From positions 1,736,001 through 1,800,000 of the forward strand of contig NZ_CP108080.1 of NCBI RefSeq assembly GCF_036181745.1: a stretch of DNA of 64,000 bases, read 5' to 3'. The stretch comes from Streptomyces sp. NBC_00259 (GTDB lineage: Bacteria; Actinomycetota; Actinomycetes; Streptomycetales; Streptomycetaceae). Positions 54,096-64,000 of this stretch are shown piece after piece. The notes under the pieces are model-generated. The model was given only the letters and a program-made list of their open reading frames with translations, did no database searches and had not been told where the DNA came from. The translations under genes and the position numbers were made by a program. The stretch's first letter is position 1. Every line of letters starts with the position of its first letter.

Positions 54096-55067
54096 TCACG
54101 TCAAGAGCCGCGCCAGCTCCACGGCTCCGGCCGCGCCGTCCGTCACGGGTTCGGGCCGCAGCCCCAACGCCCGTGTCCGCACCGTCAGTCGCTCCAGCAG
54201 CGGCCCCCGCGGGCCCAGCAGTCCACCGCTCGTGACCAGGGGTTCTCCCGGGATCGGGGCCAACGCGCCCACCGTGGCCGCCAGTTCGTCCGCGGCGCGG
54301 TCGAGCAGGCCCCGGGCCACCTCGTCCCCCGCCTCCTCGGCCGCCACCACGAAGGGACTGAGCGCCGCGAGCCGCACCGGGTGCTCCGTGAACGCGTGCC
54401 CGATGAGGGCCTCGCGGAGCGATCTGCGACCGGCCCAGGACTCCGGCAGCTCTCCCCGGCGGCCCAGACAGTGCGCGAGCAGCGGCTCCGCCAGCGCGGT
54501 CCGCGGCCCACGCCCGTCCAGCGCCCTCAGCACCGCGACCAGCGCCTCCCGGCCCAGCCAGAAGCCGCTCCCGGCATCACCCAGGAGCCAGCCGTCCCCG
54601 TCGGCCGAGCGCACCGACCGGCGGTCCGCCACGCGGGCGGCGACCGCACCGGTGCCGGCGATGACGACGAGCCCGTCGGCCGGCACCCCCCGGCCCGAGG
54701 CGAAGGCGACGTCCACGTCTCCGTACACGTCCAGCACCGCGGGTGCAGCCCCCACCGCGGCGAGCGCCTCGGCAAGGCAACGCAGGGCGAGCGAGCGCCC
54801 CTTGCCGGGTGCGCCGACGGTCGACCCGCCGGCGAAGCCGCCGACGACGGCGGTGACCGTGCCGCCGAGGCCGGGCGGAACGGCCCCGGTGAGAGCGGCG
54901 GTCAGATGGCGGGTGAGGGCGTCGCGCTCGACGCTCATCGCGTTGCCGGGCCCGCCCGTGCCTTCGCCGAGGACGGCGCCGCCGCGCGCCTCCGCCAGCC
55001 GGGCGCGGACCCGCGTCCCGCCCGCGTCGACGCCGATGACCAGGGGCCGGCTGATGGATTCGCTCAT
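54096..55067 (-). CDS. N-acetylglucosamine kinase-like sugar kinase (BadF/BadG ATPase family)
   Basis: A 323-residue ASKHA-fold kinase. PHOSPHATE 1 is VIGVDAGGTRVRARL (residues 10-24), PHOSPHATE 2 is LVVIAGTGAVAARV, and LLGDAGSGFWLGREAL is the GlcNAc-kinase-type loop. It probably phosphorylates an amino sugar such as GlcNAc or MurNAc using ATP. It is 129 bases upstream of the SIS gene on the same strand and divergent from the RpiR regulator. Confidence 0.86.
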   Translation of the reverse strand: MSESISRPLVIGVDAGGTRVRARLAEARGGAVLGEGTGGPGNAMSVERDALTRHLTAALTGAVPPGLGGTVTAVVGGFAGGSTVGAPGKGRSLALRCLAEALAAVGAAPAVLDVYGDVDVAFASGRGVPADGLVVIAGTGAVAARVADRRSVRSADGDGWLLGDAGSGFWLGREALVAVLRALDGRGPRTALAEPLLAHCLGRRGELPESWAGRRSLREALIGHAFTEHPVRLAALSPFVVAAEEAGDEVARGLLDRAADELAATVGALAPIPGEPLVTSGGLLGPRGPLLERLTVRTRALGLRPEPVTDGAAGAVELARLLT

Positions 55068-55081
55068 GGGCCCGCATCGTG

Positions 55082-55096
55082 GTTGATAGATTCACC
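55082..55096. promoter_or_regulatory. RpiR operator-like site in the divergent gap
   Basis: On the minus strand GTGAATCTATCAAC shares GTGAATC with the palindrome at 54038 (GTGAATCATTGATTC on that strand). It sits 15 bases upstream of the kinase start and 40 bases from the regulator. Confidence 0.45.
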
Positions 55097-55137
55097 GAGG
55101 ACAAGCCCCGCGCGCCGAACGCCAGAGACGAGCCGCC

Positions 55138-55998
55138 ATGATCACCGCACTGATCCGCTCCGAGCTGCCCCGGATGACCGGCTCCCTGCGCAAGGTCGGC
55201 GAGCGCGTGCTGGCCGATCCGCAGAGCGTCGCCCTCGCCTCGGCGGCCGAACTCGGCCGCCGCACCGGGACGTCCCAGGCCTCGGTGACCCGCTTCTGCC
55301 GGGCGCTCGGCCTCGACTCGTACCAGCACCTGCTGCTCGAACTCGCCAGGGAACAGGGGGGCCGTCCCGCCGACGAACGCCCCATCGGACACGGAATCGG
55401 CCCCGACGACCCGCTGGACCATGTCGTCGCGGTCGTCGCCCAGGCCGATCTGCAGGCCCTGCGACGGACCGTGGAGCACCTCGACCGGGACGCCCTGGAG
55501 CGGGCCGCGCAGGCCGTCGCCCGTGCGCGCCGCATCGACGTCTACGGAGTGGGCGCCTCGGGCATCGTGGCGCGCGAGACGGAGGCCCGGCTCTTCGGCA
55601 TCGGCTGTGCCGCCCGGAGCTGGACCGAGGTCCATGCCGCGGAGACCTCCGCCGCCCTGCTCACGCCCTCCGACACGGTGGTGGCGCTCTCCCACTCCGG
55701 CACCACCCGTGAGGTCCTCAGCCCGCTCCGGCTCGCCGCCGAGCGGGGCGCCGCGACCGTGGCGGTCACCGGCGATCCGCGCTCACCCATCGCCGCCGCG
55801 GCCTCGGTCCACCTCACCTCGACCTCGGCGGAGACCAGTTTCCGGCGCGGCGGATTCGGCACCCGTCATTCGGTGCTGCTGATCCTCGACTGCCTCTTCG
55901 CGCGGGTGGCGCAGCTGACCTACGAACGGGCCACGGCCTCGCTCGCGCTGACCGAGCACATCGGCGAGGCACACGCCGTGCGCGCACGGCGCCGCTGA
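55138..55998 (+). CDS. MurR/RpiR family transcriptional regulator
   Basis: A 286-residue regulator with an N-terminal RpiR helix-turn-helix (about 1-77; RVLADPQSVALASAAELGRRTGTSQASVTRFCRALG) and a C-terminal SIS effector domain (about 115-245; IDVYGVGASGIVARETEARLFGIG) that binds a phosphosugar. It is divergent from the kinase-SIS pair and most likely controls it through the TGAATC-type boxes. A perfect 24-bp hairpin ends the gene. Confidence 0.9.
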   Translation: MITALIRSELPRMTGSLRKVGERVLADPQSVALASAAELGRRTGTSQASVTRFCRALGLDSYQHLLLELAREQGGRPADERPIGHGIGPDDPLDHVVAVVAQADLQALRRTVEHLDRDALERAAQAVARARRIDVYGVGASGIVARETEARLFGIGCAARSWTEVHAAETSAALLTPSDTVVALSHSGTTREVLSPLRLAAERGAATVAVTGDPRSPIAAAASVHLTSTSAETSFRRGGFGTRHSVLLILDCLFARVAQLTYERATASLALTEHIGEAHAVRARRR

Positions 55999-56004
55999 AA
56001 GCGT

Positions 56005-56056
56005 CCGGGCCCGGTCCGCGGACGAACCTCGTGGTTCGTCCGCGGACCGGGCCCGG
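56005..56056. terminator. Bidirectional terminator with perfect 24-bp stem
   Basis: 56005-56028 and 56033-56056 are exact complements around a TCGT tetraloop, between the convergent RpiR and RbpA-family genes. It is the longest perfect hairpin seen in the window. Confidence 0.85.
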
Positions 56057-56066
56057 TATCAGCTGC

Positions 56067-56402
56067 TCAGATCTCGCCCCGGAGCTTCGCGAGCGCCTCG
56101 GCGAGGATCGCCTCGCCGTCCGCGTCGCTGCGCCGCTCGCGCACATACGCCAGATGCGTCTTGTACGGCTCGGTGCGCGGCGGGTCCGGCGGGTTGTCCC
56201 GGTCCTGGCCGGCCGGGAACCCGCAGCGCGGGCAGTCCCAGCTGTCCGGAACCTGTGCGTCACTGGCGAAGCTCGGCTGCGTCTCGTGCCCGTTCGAGCA
56301 CCAGAAGGAGATGCGGAGACGCGGCGCGGATTCGCCCCGCTCGGCCTCCCCCATCGGCCCCGCTCCGACCCGGCTTCCCCGGATCGCGTTGCCACTTGCC
56401 AC
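56067..56402 (-). CDS. RbpA-family RNA polymerase-binding protein
   Basis: A 111-residue actinobacterial protein that binds RNA polymerase and the principal sigma factor and helps open-complex formation. The zinc-ribbon ligands are C35, H39, C57 and C60 (CSNGHE then CPRCG). The basic linker and C-terminal sigma-interaction helix (RTEPYKTHLAYVRERRSDADGEAILAEALAKLR) follow. The GTG has AGGGAG nine bases ahead. Streptomyces carry two such proteins, RbpA and a paralogue; I cannot tell from this window alone which one this is. Confidence 0.88.
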   Translation of the reverse strand: MASGNAIRGSRVGAGPMGEAERGESAPRLRISFWCSNGHETQPSFASDAQVPDSWDCPRCGFPAGQDRDNPPDPPRTEPYKTHLAYVRERRSDADGEAILAEALAKLRGEI

Positions 56403-56513
56403 GGTCGTAACTCCCTGCGTGATGGTGCTCGAAGATGCCCCAGTCTACGTAAGGCCCAACGCGCGTCCAGTGATTGGAGTTACACCCCCACCCCCTGGGA
56501 CGCCCTCAGTGGG

Positions 56514-56750
56514 TCAGCTGCCCAGCTTCATCAGCAGACCAAGTACGACAATGCAGGCAAACCACATCAGACCGATGACGACGGTGATGCGGTCGAGGTT
56601 GCGCTCGGCGACCGAGGAACCACCGACGGACGACTGCATGCCGCCACCGAACATGTCGGAGAGGCCGCCGCCCTTCCCCTTGTGCATCAGCACCAGCAGC
56701 ATCAGCAGCAGGCTGAAGAAGATCAGGGCGATCGAGAACCCCATAATCAC
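56514..56750 (-). CDS. secG: SecG, preprotein translocase subunit
   Basis: A 78-residue membrane protein with two helices (FSIALIFFSLLLMLLVLMH and RITVVIGLMWFACIVVLGLLM) separated by the SecG glycine-rich loop KGKGGGLSDMFGGGMQSSVGGS. It associates with SecYE. The GTG at 56750 gives the usual length; an ATG two codons later (56744) is possible. It follows tpiA but a strong terminator lies between, so it probably has its own promoter. Confidence 0.93.
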   Translation of the reverse strand: MIMGFSIALIFFSLLLMLLVLMHKGKGGGLSDMFGGGMQSSVGGSSVAERNLDRITVVIGLMWFACIVVLGLLMKLGS

Positions 56751-56823
56751 GGCTGGACCAACTTCCTCGGACGGGATCGGACTGAACAACTGATCAACTC
56801 GACGGGCGACCTGATCAAGAAAA

Positions 56824-56854
56824 CGGGGGCCGGGCCGGAAAGGCTCGGCCCCCG
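56824..56854 (-). terminator. Intrinsic terminator after tpiA
   Basis: A 13-bp stem with one G-U pair (56824-56836 with 56842-56854, loop GGAAA) is followed on the minus strand by TTTTC, making it one of the few canonical U-tract terminators here. It ends the gap-pgk-tpiA unit. Confidence 0.8.
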
Positions 56855-56886
56855 CAAGGGTACGACGGATCCGCTCTACGGCCTAC

Positions 56887-57678
56887 TCACTGGTCGCGGA
56901 AGCGGACGATCTTGACGAACTCGTCGGCGTCCAGCGCCGCACCGCCGACCAGAGCGCCGTCCACATCGGGCTGCGCCATGATCGCCGCGACGTTTCCGGC
57001 CTTCACCGAGCCGCCGTACTGGATCCGGACCTTGTCGGCCAGCTCCTGGCTGTAGAGCTCGGCCAGCCGGCCGCGGATGGCCCCGCAGACCTCCTGGGCG
57101 TCCTCGGGGGTGGCGACCTCGCCGGTGCCGATGGCCCAGACGGGCTCGTACGCGATCACGATGGTCTCGGCCTGCTCGGCCGGGATGTCCTTCAGACCGC
57201 CGTCGAGCTGGTTCAGCGTGTACTGGACCTGCTGGCCCGCCTTGCGGACGTCCAGGCCCTCGCCGACACAGAGGATCGGGGTCAGGCCGTGCCGGTAGGC
57301 GGCCTTGACCTTGGCGTTGCAGATCTGGTCGGTCTCGTCGTGGTACTGGCGTCGCTCGGAGTGACCGACGGCGACGTAGGTGCACTTCAGCTTGGCCAGC
57401 ATCAGGCCCGAGATCTCACCGGTGTAGGCACCGGAGTCGTGCGCCGAGATGTCCTGGGCGCCGTACTTGATCTTGAGCTTGTCGCCGTCCACCAGGGTCT
57501 GCACGGAACGCAGATCGGTGAACGGGGGCAGGACGGCGACCTCGACGGCGTCGTAGTCCTTGTCGGCGAGTGCGAAGGCGAGCTTCTGGACGTGGGCGAT
57601 GGCCTCGAGGTGGTTGAGGTTCATCTTCCAGTTGCCCGCCATCAGCGGGGTACGGCCAGAAGGCGTGGATGCAGTCAT
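56887..57678 (-). CDS. tpiA: Triose-phosphate isomerase
   Basis: It interconverts dihydroxyacetone phosphate and glyceraldehyde 3-phosphate. The 263-residue TIM barrel has the N-terminal GNWKMN lysine, VGHSERR with the catalytic histidine, and [11 protein letters not shown] with the catalytic glutamate. The ATG at 57678 lies 7 bases after the pgk stop, so both are cotranscribed. Confidence 0.96.
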   Translation of the reverse strand: MTASTPSGRTPLMAGNWKMNLNHLEAIAHVQKLAFALADKDYDAVEVAVLPPFTDLRSVQTLVDGDKLKIKYGAQDISAHDSGAYTGEISGLMLAKLKCTYVAVGHSERRQYHDETDQICNAKVKAAYRHGLTPILCVGEGLDVRKAGQQVQYTLNQLDGGLKDIPAEQAETIVIAYEPVWAIGTGEVATPEDAQEVCGAIRGRLAELYSQELADKVRIQYGGSVKAGNVAAIMAQPDVDGALVGGAALDADEFVKIVRFRDQ

Positions 57679-57685
57679 GGGTAGG

Positions 57686-58897
57686 TCAGTCCTCCAGTGC
57701 GGCGAGGCCGGGAAGCGTCTTGCCCTCGAGGTACTCGAGGCTCGCGCCGCCACCGGTCGAGATGTGGCCGAATGCGTTCTCGTCGAAGCCCAGCGTGCGG
57801 ACCGCGGCGGCCGAGTCGCCACCGCCGACGACGGTGAAGGCCTCGCTGTCCACGAGCGCCTGGGCGATGGCGCGGGTACCGCCCGCGTAGTCGGGGTGCT
57901 CGAAGACGCCCAGCGGGCCGTTCCAGAACACCGTCTCGGCATCGGCGACCTTGGACGCGTACAGCTCGCGCGTCCTCGGGCCGATGTCCAGGCCCTCCTT
58001 GTCGGAGGGGATCTTGTCGGCGTCGACCGTGACGAACTCGGCCGGGGCCTTGGTCTTCAGGTCGGGGAACTCCGACGAGGCCAGGATGTCGACCGGCAGC
58101 ACCAGTTCGACGCCGCTCTTCTCGGCGCGCTCCATGTACTCGGTCACGACCGGGATCTGGTCCTCCTGAAGGAGGGAGATGCCGACCTCGTAGCCCTTGG
58201 CCTTGAGGAAGGTGTACGCCATGCCGCCGCCGATGAGCAGACGGTCGGCCTTGCCGAGCAGCTCGTCGATGACGGCGAGCTTGTCGGAGACCTTGGCGCC
58301 GCCGAGGACGACGACGTACGGCCGCTTCACGTCCTCGGTGAGCTTCTTCAGGACGCCGACCTCGGTGCCGATGAGGTGGCCGGCGGCGTGCGGGAGGCGG
58401 GCCGGGAGGTCGTACACCGAGGCGTGCTTGCGGTGCACGGCACCGAAGCCGTCGCCCACGTACAGATCCGCGAGGGCGGCCAGCTGCTCGGCGAACGCAC
58501 CGCGCTCGGCGTCGTCCTTGGACGTCTCGCCGGCGTTGAAGCGGAGGTTCTCGATGACGGCGACCTGGCCGTCGGCGAGGCCGTCGACGGTGGTGCGGGC
58601 GGACTCGCCGACCGTGTCGGTCGCGAACGCCACATCGGTGCCCAGCAGTTCACCGAGGCGCGCGGCGGCCGGGGCGAGCGAGAACGCCGGGTCCGGGGCG
58701 CCCTTGGGGCGGCCCAGGTGGGAGGCGACGACGACCCGTGCGCCCGCGTCGGCGAGGGCCTTCACGGTCGGCAGGACGGCGCGGATACGGCCGTCGTCGG
58801 TGATCGTGGCGCCGTCGAGCGGCACATTCAGGTCGGCGCGGACGAAGACCCGCTTGCCGGTGACGCCTCCGGCGAGAAGTTCGTCGATCGTCTTCAT
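57686..58897 (-). CDS. pgk: Phosphoglycerate kinase
   Basis: It makes ATP from 1,3-bisphosphoglycerate. The 403-residue two-domain enzyme has [15 protein letters not shown] near residue 15, ASHLGRPKG, and the nucleotide-binding [13 protein letters not shown] near the C-terminus. It lies between gap and tpiA. Confidence 0.97.
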   Translation of the reverse strand: MKTIDELLAGGVTGKRVFVRADLNVPLDGATITDDGRIRAVLPTVKALADAGARVVVASHLGRPKGAPDPAFSLAPAAARLGELLGTDVAFATDTVGESARTTVDGLADGQVAVIENLRFNAGETSKDDAERGAFAEQLAALADLYVGDGFGAVHRKHASVYDLPARLPHAAGHLIGTEVGVLKKLTEDVKRPYVVVLGGAKVSDKLAVIDELLGKADRLLIGGGMAYTFLKAKGYEVGISLLQEDQIPVVTEYMERAEKSGVELVLPVDILASSEFPDLKTKAPAEFVTVDADKIPSDKEGLDIGPRTRELYASKVADAETVFWNGPLGVFEHPDYAGGTRAIAQALVDSEAFTVVGGGDSAAAVRTLGFDENAFGHISTGGGASLEYLEGKTLPGLAALED

Positions 58898-58932
58898 GTG
58901 TGATGACTCCTAGAGGGGGTCGAGGACAAGCG

Positions 58933-58974
58933 ACAGGGCTCGTACAGCGCGTCGTTGCGCTGCCCGAGCCCTGT
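58933..58974 (-). terminator. Long hairpin between gap and pgk
   Basis: A 10-bp outer stem (ACAGGGCTCG/CGAGCCCTGT), a 2x2 internal loop and a 6-bp inner stem (CAGCGC/GCGCTG) fold the gap-pgk intercistronic region. It may be a partial terminator or an RNA processing/stability element that lets gap mRNA exceed pgk-tpiA. Confidence 0.6.
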
Positions 58975-59006
58975 GGCTCACATCGAGGTGCCTACCGGCG
59001 CGTGGA

Positions 59007-60023
<1,017 letters not shown>

Positions 60024-60143
60024 TCAGTGGTACGCCGGTTTCGACGCCGGCGAGCTGATATGGGATGTCCCCGACCGCTTACGACCCTACCTCCCCGCGC
60101 CGGCCGGAGTGACATCGAGCACGCCCCTATGTCGGGCCGGACA

Positions 60144-60181
60144 CCGGTGGCCCGTACCTACCGACAAGTACGGGCCACCGG
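60144..60181 (-). terminator. Terminator of the carboxypeptidase gene
   Basis: A perfect 14-bp stem CCGGTGGCCCGTAC/GTACGGGCCACCGG with a 10-base loop lies 23 bases downstream of the M14 peptidase stop. Confidence 0.75.
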
Positions 60182-60203
60182 CGTTTCGGGCGACTACGCA
60201 GCG

Positions 60204-63143
60204 TCAACGGCGGAGCACACCGAGCGCCTTCCGCATCAGGGCGTTGCGGTCCGCAGGCGCGGTGACGTGCTCCAGCCCGAAGCCGAGCAGGACCGTGTCA
60301 CGCGTGGAGACTGCCGCGTACGAGACGAACAGCTCGCCCGTCCGCGCCCAGTCGCCGCCGACCGCGGGCGTGCCCTCGGGAGACCCGGGGGTCGTCCAGG
60401 GGCCGAGGGAGGTCTCGAAGCCCTCGCTCTCCTTCTCCGTGCCGCCGACGACGAGGGCCGCGTTGTCGGCGAAGACGCCGCGTCCGCCGCTGCCGGGGTC
60501 GGTGACGTAGGAGACCGAGAGCTCGACCTGCTTGCCCGCGTAGGCGCTCAGGTCGAACGAGACCTGCTTCCAGCCGGCCGAGGAGCCGGTGAAGCTGTGC
60601 CACGCCCCGCTGGAACCGGTCGCGGTGCAGCCGCCCTCGCCCAGGGTGAGGTAGCGGCGCAGGAAGGGGTGACCGTCCAGGAAGAACCCGGCCGCGCACT
60701 CGTCGGGGACGGCGGTGCCGGTGAGTCCGCTCTCCTCGGGGAGGGTCGTCCAGTCCTGGGCCCCGACGGTGTGCGCCTCCAGGATCGCGTGGTCGTAGCC
60801 CGGCTCGGTGTTCCAGTTGAGCGCGAGCTTCAGCTGCGGCCTGTCGGCCGCCGTGACACCGGTGAGGTCGACGGTGCGGGTGAGGCGCTTCCAGTCGTTG
60901 TCCTCGTGCGTGGCGGAGGCCATCGACTGCCCCGCGTACGGGGCGTAGGGGTTGGCCACTCCGCTGTAGCGGCCCGCCTGTGCGCTGCGGAACTGCGGGA
61001 ACTCGGCGGCCGGCAGCGCGTCGGACGTGATCGTGTACGCGCCCGGCGCGTTGAGCGGGTTGCCGGTGGCCCCGGCCAGCGGGCCCGCGGATCCGGTGAG
61101 GCCGCCCGTGCCGGTGAACCCGGTGGCCCCGGGCACGGAGCCACGTCCGTACGCGCCGAGGTAGTACTGGCTGAAGTCGTCGGTCGCGGCCCTGCCGACC
61201 TGGGCGTTGCCGCCGGCCAGCTCGCCGGCCTCGATCAGCTTGCCGCCCTCGTTGAGGAAGTCGCGCAGGGCGAGCTGGGTGGGGCCGCCGGGAGCCTGGG
61301 CGCCCGTGTAGTGGACGGCGGTGGAGAAGTGGCCGAGGACGCCGAGGGGATGCGGGGCGCCCTGGGTGGCGACGTCCCAGACGACGGCCTTGCGGCCGTT
61401 GGCCCTCAGCGCGTCGACATAGGCCTTGGCGTGCTGGGCGGGTGCGCCCTCCTCCGCGACCACCACGGTGTCGGCGCCGGGCCGGGGCGCGACGGTGTAG
61501 GTGAAGTGCGGGCTGGACGTGGGCTTGCCGGCGCTGGTCTCACCGGTGAACCAGACCTCGACCTTGTCGCCGACGTCACCGTCCTTGACCTTCGCCCGGT
61601 ACTGGTCGAAGCGGATGTTGTCCTCGCCGCCGTAGGTCTCGCCGCCCTTCCACGGCCTGAGCGCCATGTCGTGCGTACGGCCGCCGTTGACGCGGTACTT
61701 GAGTTCCTTGTCCCGTACGGACTTGCGGACGGTGACGGACACCTCCTGGTCGCCGCCGCGGGCGTAGGAGACGCCGAACGGGTCGACGGTGAAGTCCGGG
61801 GCTTCCATGCCGACCGGGGAGGTCGGCCGGTCGGGATGTGTGGCGGTCTCGGCCACGGCGAGCGCGAAGTCGATGTTCTTGGCGAACTCCGCCTGGATCA
61901 GCTTCTCGTCGTCGGGGAAGTTGAAGCCGGACCGGCAGTCCTGGGGCCTCCACTGGTCGTTGGGGTCGATGGCGGAGGCCGTCTGACAGGTGGTCATCTC
62001 CGGGGTGAACATCATCAACCCGTTGACGTTGGCCGCGTGGCCGTCGGCCTCGCCGTTGGTGGTGTAGAGCTCGGAGGAGACCTGCGGGTAGTAGCCGGGG
62101 ACGGCCGGCTTGTCGGGCGTGCCGGCGAGCGCCTTGTAGAGGACGTCGTCGGGGGTGGGGGTGGCGACCTGCCAGCCCACGCCGTACAGCAGCAGTTCGG
62201 CGGCGGAGTGGTAGTTGATGCCGTACTCGAAGCCGATGCGCTTCTGGAAGCGGTCGAGCGCGATCGTCTCGGGCTCGGAGGAGGGGCCCGCACCACGATA
62301 GGTCTCGCTGCCCGGGTTGGGGGACGAACCCTCGTTGTCGTAGCCCCACTTGTAGGAGAAGTTCCGGTTGAGGTCGACGCCGTCGCCGGTGGTGATCCGT
62401 CCGTCGCCGTTGTTGTCGCGGAGGTTCTTGCGCCAGAGCCGGTTGCTCTCGGCCGCGTGGGTGAAGTCGTAGCCGTCGGGGTTGGCGGAGAGCAGGAACC
62501 ACAGCTCGGTGGTGTCCACGAGCCGAGTGATGCGCTGGTCCTTGCCGTACCCGTCGACGTAGTGGTGGAGCAGCCGCCGGGTCATCTCGGGGGTGATCCA
62601 CTCGCGTGCGTGCTGGTTGGACATGTAGAGCGTGGACGGCTTGGCGCCGTCGCGGTACTTCTTGGCGCCCTTGCTGAGCTTGAGGGCGAGGATGTCCTTG
62701 CCCTGCACGGTCTTGCCGATGCTGACGACCTTGGTGATCGACGGGTTGGCCGCGGCGGTGGCCAGGATCTCCTCCTTGAGGCCCCCTTCGCCGCTGTACG
62801 GCCGGTAGACGCCGTCCCCGGCAGCGGCGGCGCGCTGCCTGCCGGCACTGGAGACGGTGTGCTCGGTGAGGCTGACGCCTCGGGCGCGGAGCTCACCGGC
62901 CTGGTCCTCGGTGAGGAACACCTCGACGGTGGCGGTGCCCTTGTCCGGTACCTGCTCGGTCAGTTCATGACCGTCGGCTCCGGCCGCGAGGAGCAGTGGT
63001 ACCTGCTCCTTGGTGACCTTCGCCTGCCATACGGAGAGTCCGGCGTCGTCTCCGCCCTGGTCGGCCCGGGCGAGCGGCGCGGCCGCCAGACCGGCCATCA
63101 GGAGTGAGGTCGCGGCGAGGATCGATCTCGCTCTTCGTCTCAT
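60204..63143 (-). CDS. Secreted M14 zinc carboxypeptidase, multidomain
   Basis: A 979-residue exported metallopeptidase. After a Sec signal peptide (cleavage near residue 27, LARADQ) and a prodomain-like region, the M14 catalytic domain spans about 115-450, with zinc ligands H178 and E181 (NQHARE) and H312 (NYHSAAE), plus GVDLNRNFSYKWG. An EF-hand-like DNNGDG lies near 243. Beyond 450 come beta-sandwich modules, including an immune-inhibitor-A-like region (DLSAYAGKQVELSVSYVTDP) near 885. It probably digests extracellular protein. The ATG at 63143 follows AAGGGGGG. Confidence 0.88.
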   Translation of the reverse strand: MRRRARSILAATSLLMAGLAAAPLARADQGGDDAGLSVWQAKVTKEQVPLLLAAGADGHELTEQVPDKGTATVEVFLTEDQAGELRARGVSLTEHTVSSAGRQRAAAAGDGVYRPYSGEGGLKEEILATAAANPSITKVVSIGKTVQGKDILALKLSKGAKKYRDGAKPSTLYMSNQHAREWITPEMTRRLLHHYVDGYGKDQRITRLVDTTELWFLLSANPDGYDFTHAAESNRLWRKNLRDNNGDGRITTGDGVDLNRNFSYKWGYDNEGSSPNPGSETYRGAGPSSEPETIALDRFQKRIGFEYGINYHSAAELLLYGVGWQVATPTPDDVLYKALAGTPDKPAVPGYYPQVSSELYTTNGEADGHAANVNGLMMFTPEMTTCQTASAIDPNDQWRPQDCRSGFNFPDDEKLIQAEFAKNIDFALAVAETATHPDRPTSPVGMEAPDFTVDPFGVSYARGGDQEVSVTVRKSVRDKELKYRVNGGRTHDMALRPWKGGETYGGEDNIRFDQYRAKVKDGDVGDKVEVWFTGETSAGKPTSSPHFTYTVAPRPGADTVVVAEEGAPAQHAKAYVDALRANGRKAVVWDVATQGAPHPLGVLGHFSTAVHYTGAQAPGGPTQLALRDFLNEGGKLIEAGELAGGNAQVGRAATDDFSQYYLGAYGRGSVPGATGFTGTGGLTGSAGPLAGATGNPLNAPGAYTITSDALPAAEFPQFRSAQAGRYSGVANPYAPYAGQSMASATHEDNDWKRLTRTVDLTGVTAADRPQLKLALNWNTEPGYDHAILEAHTVGAQDWTTLPEESGLTGTAVPDECAAGFFLDGHPFLRRYLTLGEGGCTATGSSGAWHSFTGSSAGWKQVSFDLSAYAGKQVELSVSYVTDPGSGGRGVFADNAALVVGGTEKESEGFETSLGPWTTPGSPEGTPAVGGDWARTGELFVSYAAVSTRDTVLLGFGLEHVTAPADRNALMRKALGVLRR

Positions 63144-63264
63144 TGGCCCCCCTTGCTTTCGTCTGTCGCGAAAGAAAACAGATGCCAGGCTCATCACACC
63201 TCATGATCATGTCAAGACCGCGTGTCCGCGGTACCGGTCGGGGTGAAGGGGCGGGGTGAAGAGA

Positions 63265-63297
63265 GAAGCCCGTCCGGCGTTGCACCGGACGGGCTTC
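63265..63297 (-). terminator. Terminator after whiA
   Basis: A perfect 13-bp stem GAAGCCCGTCCGG/CCGGACGGGCTTC with a 7-base loop lies 25 bases past the whiA stop. Confidence 0.75.
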
Positions 63298-63321
63298 ACG
63301 GGAGCGGGCCGCACCGTGGGC

Positions 63322-64000
63322 TCAGCCCACGAGACCGTCGGCCATTTCCTCCGTCAGATTGGATTCCGTACCCGGAATGCCGAGGTCCTGCGCCCGCTTG
63401 TCCGCCATCGCCAGGAGCCGGCGGATCCGCCCGGCCACCGCGTCCTTCGTCAACGGCGGGTCGGCGAGCGCCCCCAGTTCCTCCAGGGACGCCTGCTTGT
63501 GCTCCATGCGCAGCCGGCCCGCCGCCGCGAGGTGCTCGGGGACCTCCTCGCCGAGGATCTCCAGCGCGCGCTGGACCCGCGCGCCCGCGGCCACCGCGGC
63601 GCGGGCCGAGCGGCGCAGATTGGCGTCGTCGAAGTTGGCCAGCCGGTTCGCGGTCGCGCGGACCTCGCGGCGCATCCGCCGCTCCTCCCACGCCAGCACC
63701 GACTCGTGCGCGCCGAGCCGGGTGAGCAGCGCGCCGATCGCGTCACCGTCACGGACCACGACCCGGTCCACCCCGCGCACCTCACGCGCCTTCGCCGCGA
63801 TGGAGAGCCGGCGTGCCGCCCCGACCAGCGCCAGCGCGGCCTCCGGGCCCGGGCAGGTCACCTCCAGCGAGGAGGAGCGGCCGGGCTCGGTGAGCGAACC
63901 GTGCGCCAGGAAGGCTCCGCGCCAGGCCGCCTCGGCGTCGCAGGTGGCGCCGGAGACGACCTGCGGGGGCAGCCCGCGGATCGGACGGCCGCGGCCGTCG
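63322..64000 (-). CDS. whiA: WhiA, sporulation regulator (5' part beyond window)
   Basis: The visible 226 codons are the C-terminal part of WhiA, a DNA-binding regulator with a degenerate homing-endonuclease (LAGLIDADG) fold and a C-terminal helix-turn-helix. The latter is seen near the end as [30 protein letters not shown]. Upstream, [30 protein letters not shown] and [26 protein letters not shown] are typical. WhiA acts with WhiB in sporulation septation and in some bacteria in division. The gene continues past the right edge. Confidence 0.93.
   Translation of the reverse strand, partial: DGRGRPIRGLPPQVVSGATCDAEAAWRGAFLAHGSLTEPGRSSSLEVTCPGPEAALALVGAARRLSIAAKAREVRGVDRVVVRDGDAIGALLTRLGAHESVLAWEERRMRREVRATANRLANFDDANLRRSARAAVAAGARVQRALEILGEEVPEHLAAAGRLRMEHKQASLEELGALADPPLTKDAVAGRIRRLLAMADKRAQDLGIPGTESNLTEEMADGLVG

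Overview
The window is a GC-rich stretch of linear Streptomyces-type chromosome. The evidence is strong third-position G/C codon bias, GTG and TTG starts, ATGA/GTGA stop-start overlaps, Tat and Sec exported enzymes, and a core gene order (suf operon - cox15/ctaA - ctaB - tkt/tal/zwf/opcA/pgl - pgi - rbpA-like - secG/tpiA/pgk/gap - whiA) that I know from Streptomyces genomes. I see no tRNA, rRNA, IS element, prophage, CRISPR array or large biosynthetic cluster.

1-16 kb, accessory metabolism. An aminotransferase, a DsbA-like oxidoreductase and two GNATs surround parts of an oxidative uronate/aldarate route: alpha-ketoglutarate semialdehyde dehydrogenase (3305-4837) divergent from an IclR regulator, and 9 kb away kdgD (13652-14602) divergent from uronate dehydrogenase (14847-15671). 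kdgD is translationally coupled to an uncharacterised TIM-barrel-like protein. A palindrome in front of the IclR gene has a matching half-site in front of kdgD, which suggests one regulon. Between them lie a penicillin-binding protein, an AzgA-type purine permease whose leader can hide its own ribosome site, an S37 tripeptidyl aminopeptidase and an MFS transporter.

16-28 kb, envelope, stress and lysine supply. A double TerD protein, a Tat-exported PhoX-like enzyme, an unknown acidic protein, a secreted nuclease, a two-domain monooxygenase-fold protein with a SoxR-type promoter, a dapA paralogue, a tiny secreted protein below a perfect 17-bp inverted repeat, dapD, an ECF sigma factor with a membrane partner, and a TetR/SMR efflux pair.

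28-35 kb, iron-sulfur assembly. A single overlapping operon sufR-B-D-(Rieske)-C-S-U-T runs leftward. It has a CAAC-N6-GTTG SufR operator at a probably leaderless sufR start and an iron-box-like site further upstream.

35-48 kb, ABC exporter, heme A/O synthesis and the pentose phosphate pathway. ctaA and ctaB flank an amidohydrolase-fold gene and a small unknown gene. tkt, tal, zwf, opcA and pgl form a rightward operon that makes NADPH and pentoses.

48-64 kb, upper and lower glycolysis. pgi leads two PH-domain membrane genes. An amino-sugar-type isomerase/kinase/RpiR module follows with its own repeated boxes. Then come an RbpA-family RNA polymerase-binding protein, secG, tpiA, pgk, gap, a large secreted M14 carboxypeptidase and the 3' part of whiA. 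Many convergent junctions carry long perfect GC hairpins.
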